The notes under the pieces were generated by a model, which did no database searches, was not told the origin of the DNA, and saw only the letters and a program-made list of their open reading frames with translations. Position numbers and translations under genes: made by a program. This document shows positions 61,036-64,000 of a stretch of 64,000 nt of DNA, in pieces (positions within the stretch are counted from its first letter, which is position 1; every line of letters starts with the position of its first letter). This DNA comes from Nonomuraea endophytica (GTDB taxonomy: Bacteria; Actinomycetota; Actinomycetes; Streptosporangiales; Streptosporangiaceae): contig NZ_JACHIN010000018.1 in assembly GCF_014203235.1 (NCBI RefSeq), forward strand, positions 62,001 through 126,000. The letters are read 5' to 3'.

Positions 61036-63384
61036 CTAGGTCCTGCGTCGTGCCGGTTCACGTCCAGGAGGTTGTCCCGGCGGGGCGTCGGACGACGCCT
61101 TCAGGACCGGCAGCACGACCGGCTTTCCCGAGGTGACGTCGACCGGCCGCCCGTTGTGGAGGATCCGCAGGGAGTCGCCTTCCAGCAGCCGGTACGCGGC
61201 GCCGTCCGCCGTGATCTCGATACGCAGCCGGCGGGCCCGGACCGACAGGTTGACGCACAGCCGGGTGATGCCGGCCGGCAGCCGGGGCGTGAAGCCGAGG
61301 GTGTCGTCGTGTTCGCGCATCCCGCCCAGCCCCGCGACCAGCGCGACCCACGTTCCGGCGAGGGACGCGGTGTGGAGCCCGTCGCGGGTGTTGTGCTCAA
61401 GGTTGTCCAGGTCCATGAGCGCGGCCTCGGCCAGGTAGTCGTGGGCCAGTTCGAGATGGCCGACCTCGGCGGCCAGCACCGCCTGGGTGCACGCCGACAG
61501 CGAGGAGTCCCGCACGGTGAGCGCCTCGTAGTAGGCGAAGTTGCGCGCCTTCTGCTCGTCGGTGAACGCGTCGGGGCGCAGATGCATGGCGAGCACCAGA
61601 TCGGCCTGTTTGACGACCTGCTTCCGGTAGAGGTCGAAGTAGGGGAAGTGGAGCAGCAGCGGATATTGCTCCGGCGAGGTGTTCGCGAAGTCCCAGGCCT
61701 GGTGGGTGGTGAAGCTCTCGGACTGGGAGTGGACCCCGAGCGCCTCGTCGTAGGGGATGAACATGGCCTCGGCCGCGTCCCGCCAGGAGGCCGTCTCCTC
61801 CTCGGTGATGCCGTACGCGCGGGATTCGTCGGCGTGCCGTTCGGCGACGGCGGCAGCGGAGCGGAGATTGTGCTGTGCCATGAGGTTCGTATAGACGTTG
61901 TTGTCCGCCACCGCGCTGTACTCGTCGGGCCCGGTGACCCCGTCGACGCGGAAGCGGCCCTGGGCGTCGTGGTGGCCCAGCGACCGCCACAACCTCGCGG
62001 TCTGGACGAGCAGCTCCAGGCCGACGCCCTTCTCGAAGTCCAGGTCACCGGTGGCGTTGACGTACCGCGTCACCGCGTCGGCGATGTCGGCGCCGACGTG
62101 GAAGGCGGCGGTGCCCGCCGGCCAGTACCCCGAGCACTCGGCCCCGGTGATGGTCCGCCACGGGAAAGCCGCGCCCTCAAGGCCGAGCTGACGAGCGCGA
62201 TCCTGGGCCATCGGCAGGGTGTCGCGGCGCCAGCGCAGGGCGTGGGCGGCCGCTTCAGGAGCGGTGTAGGTCAGGACCGGCAGGACGAACGTCTCGCTGT
62301 CCCAGAAGGCGTGACCGTCATAGCCCGTCCCGGTCAGGCCCTTGGCCGGGATGGCCCTGCCCTCGGCCCTGGCTCCGGCCTGCAACACGTGGAACAGCGC
62401 GAACCTTACCGCCTGCTGCACCTCGGCATCGCCCTCGACCTCGACGTCCGCGCGTTCCCAGAAGTCGTCCAGGTACGCGCGCTGCCCGCCGGCCAGGCCG
62501 TCCCAGCCGGTCTGGGCCGCGGCCGTCAGCGCGGCCTCGACCTGCGCCCGTACGGCAGGCTCCGAGCGCGCATGTGACCAGCCATAGGCGACGTACTTGA
62601 CCAGGCGCAGCCGCTCCCCGGCCTTCAGCTCGGCGGTCACCGTGTACCGGGCCAGATCCTCGAAGCACTCCACGGTCTCCTGCGCGGACGGCGGCGCGTC
62701 CACCTGGTGGTCCATGGCGGCGGCCAGGCGCAGCCCGCTGACGGCCGTGCAATGCACCAGCACCGCCCCGGCGGCCCGGCCGCTGTGCTCCTCCGACCGC
62801 AGCGGAGCCTCCAGCACGGCCGACACCCGAGGGTCGTCGTCGGCCTGAGGGAGCGCCTCGTTGGCGACCAGTTCCGACTGGACCACCACGCGCAGATCGG
62901 CGCCGACGGCCTCGACCTCGTAGCAGATCGCCGCCACCGACCGCTGGACCAGCGACACCAGCCGCGTCGAGCGCACCCGCACGACCCGGCCGCCGGGCGA
63001 CTCCCACTCGACCCGGCGCTCCAGCAGGCCGGTGCGGAAGTCCAGGATCCGCTCGTGGTCGCGGACGTGCCCGTTGCGCAGATCGAAGGGCGCGTCGTCG
63101 ACGAGAAGGCGGATCACCTTGCCGTTGGTGACGTTGATGACCGTCTGGCCCGCCTCGGGGTAGCCGTATCCGGCCTCGGCGTACGGCAGCGGCCGGGTCT
63201 CGTGGACGCCGTTGAGGTAGGAGCCGGGCAGGCCATGGGGCTCACCTTCGTCGAGATTGCCCCGCCAGCCGATGTGCCCGTTGGACAGCGCGAACACCGA
63301 TTCGCTCTGGCCCAGGATGTCGAAGTTGAGCTCGGTCTCCCGCAGCCGCCACGGCTCCACGGTGTACGACGGATGCTGGATCAT
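61036..63384 (-). CDS. Glycoside hydrolase family 65 disaccharide phosphorylase
   Basis: A 782-residue GH65 protein (trehalose, maltose or kojibiose phosphorylase group). The N-terminal domain starts SYTVEPWRLRETELNFDILGQSESVFALSNGHIGWRGN. The (alpha/alpha)6 barrel has GHAFWDSETFVLPVLTYTAPEAA, and the catalytic-acid motif is GVTGPDEYSAVADNNVYTN. It cleaves an alpha-glucoside with phosphate to give beta-glucose-1-phosphate. Its start overlaps the stop of the HAD gene (ATGA), which would convert that product to glucose-6-phosphate. The substrate within the family is not resolved. Confidence 0.9.
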   Translation of the reverse strand: MIQHPSYTVEPWRLRETELNFDILGQSESVFALSNGHIGWRGNLDEGEPHGLPGSYLNGVHETRPLPYAEAGYGYPEAGQTVINVTNGKVIRLLVDDAPFDLRNGHVRDHERILDFRTGLLERRVEWESPGGRVVRVRSTRLVSLVQRSVAAICYEVEAVGADLRVVVQSELVANEALPQADDDPRVSAVLEAPLRSEEHSGRAAGAVLVHCTAVSGLRLAAAMDHQVDAPPSAQETVECFEDLARYTVTAELKAGERLRLVKYVAYGWSHARSEPAVRAQVEAALTAAAQTGWDGLAGGQRAYLDDFWERADVEVEGDAEVQQAVRFALFHVLQAGARAEGRAIPAKGLTGTGYDGHAFWDSETFVLPVLTYTAPEAAAHALRWRRDTLPMAQDRARQLGLEGAAFPWRTITGAECSGYWPAGTAAFHVGADIADAVTRYVNATGDLDFEKGVGLELLVQTARLWRSLGHHDAQGRFRVDGVTGPDEYSAVADNNVYTNLMAQHNLRSAAAVAERHADESRAYGITEEETASWRDAAEAMFIPYDEALGVHSQSESFTTHQAWDFANTSPEQYPLLLHFPYFDLYRKQVVKQADLVLAMHLRPDAFTDEQKARNFAYYEALTVRDSSLSACTQAVLAAEVGHLELAHDYLAEAALMDLDNLEHNTRDGLHTASLAGTWVALVAGLGGMREHDDTLGFTPRLPAGITRLCVNLSVRARRLRIEITADGAAYRLLEGDSLRILHNGRPVDVTSGKPVVLPVLKASSDAPPGQPPGREPARRRT

Positions 63385-64000
63385 CGCCGCTGCAGGAGTT
63401 CGGCGAGGTCGGTCACGACGGTGTCGGCGCCGTGGGCGCGCAGGGCCGCGGCCTGGCCGACTCGGTCGACGCCCACCACGAACCCGAAGTGCCCCGCCCG
63501 CCCGGCCTCGACACCGGCCAGCGCGTCCTCGAAGACCGCCGCCTGGCTGGGATCCACACCCAGCTCCCGGGCGGCGGCGAGGTAGGTGTCGGGCGCCGGT
63601 TTGCCCGGCAGGTGGTCCCTGGCGATGGTCACGCCGTCGACGCGTACCTCGAAAAGTCCGTCAATGCCCGCGGATTTCAGCACGTCGGCGCAGTTGGCGC
63701 TGGACGACACCACGGCCCGCCGCAGCCCCGCCGCGCGCACGGCCTCCACATAACGGACCGATCCCGCATAGGCCGCGACCCCGTCCTCCCTGATCCGGCG
63801 CAGGACGATCTCGTTCTTGGCGTTGCCGAGCCCGTTGATCGTCTCCGCGCCCGGCGGGTCACCGGGCGTGCCGTCCGGCAGGTCGATGTGGCGCGACTCG
63901 AGGAACGATCGGGTCCCGTCGGCCCGGGTCTTGCCGTCGACGTAGGCGTCGTAGTCCGCCACAGGATCGAAGGGCACGAACGGCTCGGCCCGGGACCGCA
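63381..64000 (-). CDS. HAD-family beta-phosphoglucomutase-like protein (runs off right edge)
   Basis: About 206 C-terminal residues of a HAD hydrolase of the beta-phosphoglucomutase type. It reads RSRAEPFVPFDPVADYDAYVDGKTRADG at the edge, then GNAKNEI, AGLRRAVVSSSANC, HLPGKPAPDTYLAAARELG and the acidic motif AAVFEDALAGVEAGRAG. The nucleophilic Asp motif (DxD) must lie beyond the window. It isomerises beta-glucose-1-phosphate to glucose-6-phosphate and is coupled to GH65 by a 4-nt overlap, a common trehalose or maltose catabolism pair. Confidence 0.9.
   Translation of the reverse strand, partial: RSRAEPFVPFDPVADYDAYVDGKTRADGTRSFLESRHIDLPDGTPGDPPGAETINGLGNAKNEIVLRRIREDGVAAYAGSVRYVEAVRAAGLRRAVVSSSANCADVLKSAGIDGLFEVRVDGVTIARDHLPGKPAPDTYLAAARELGVDPSQAAVFEDALAGVEAGRAGHFGFVVGVDRVGQAAALRAHGADTVVTDLAELLQRR

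Noticed and set aside
60819..61136. Plus-strand ORF between the transglutaminase remnant and GH65
   Set aside because: No ribosome-binding site and no family; it runs into the 3' end of GH65 on the other strand. The gap otherwise shows nothing I can support.

Overview
This is high-GC (about 70%) actinomycete DNA. Genes are densely packed, GTG starts and 4-bp ATGA/GTGA overlaps are common, and several families are typical of filamentous actinomycetes (LmbU-type activator, NarL/DesK two-component pairs, SpoIIE phosphatase, MbtH, fused TOMM cyclodehydratase). A Streptosporangiales-type genome is plausible, but the sequence alone does not prove a genus.

1-32.4 kb, biosynthetic locus. At the left edge is the start of an NRPS with an unusual condensation domain, in an operon with a 4-OT tautomerase, an LLM flavoenzyme and a cation/proton antiporter. 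Divergent from it is a nitrate module: a NarK transporter, a molybdopterin nitrate reductase and its FAD/[2Fe-2S] reductase, with no nitrite reductase. Convergent to that is a seven-gene operon running leftwards: MFS exporter, LLM oxidoreductase, asparagine-synthase-like amidotransferase, MbtH, DUF2461, methyltransferase and a bacterial nitric-oxide synthase oxygenase. The divergent rightward operon holds a P450 lacking the usual I-helix acid, an aldehyde dehydrogenase, a RebH/Thal-type tryptophan halogenase, a flavin reductase, a free-standing A-PCP didomain, a type II thioesterase and a canonical P450. Together these look like supply of halogenated, beta-hydroxylated and possibly nitrated aromatic amino acids for an NRPS. 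Next come an LmbU-family regulator and small ORFs. They are followed by a RiPP cassette: a 51-residue candidate precursor, a fused leader-binding/E1-like/YcaO cyclodehydratase and a SagB-type azoline dehydrogenase. A tandem-duplicated histidine kinase with a degenerate second half and a NarL-type regulator close the locus.

32.4-45.9 kb, mostly regulatory and metabolic genes. A MarR regulator with a Cys-rich tail and a protoglobin share an identical palindromic operator. Then follow a DUF6223 membrane protein, a DesK/DesR-type pair, a kinase plus pseudokinase pair without a regulator, and a glycine/D-amino-acid oxidase-like flavoprotein. A decayed stretch follows (truncated adenosine deaminase, broken nucleoside hydrolase, half an MFS protein). 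Last come a divergent TetR/O-methyltransferase pair with an operator, a lipoprotein and a SpoIIE phosphatase.

45.9-59.6 kb, second NRPS locus. A 2100-residue chimera (C-A-PCP-TE-MFS-aminoglycoside-phosphotransferase-like kinase; A-domain code read as Ser; Cys in place of the TE nucleophilic Ser) is translated just upstream of a C-A-PCP protein (code read as Gly). An HlyD-type adaptor lies upstream, and an EmrA/EmrB export pair is divergent. 

59.6-64 kb, flank. A DoxX protein, a frameshifted transglutaminase-like remnant, a GH65 disaccharide phosphorylase and a beta-phosphoglucomutase-like HAD protein that runs off the right edge. I saw no tRNA, rRNA, CRISPR array or insertion sequence.
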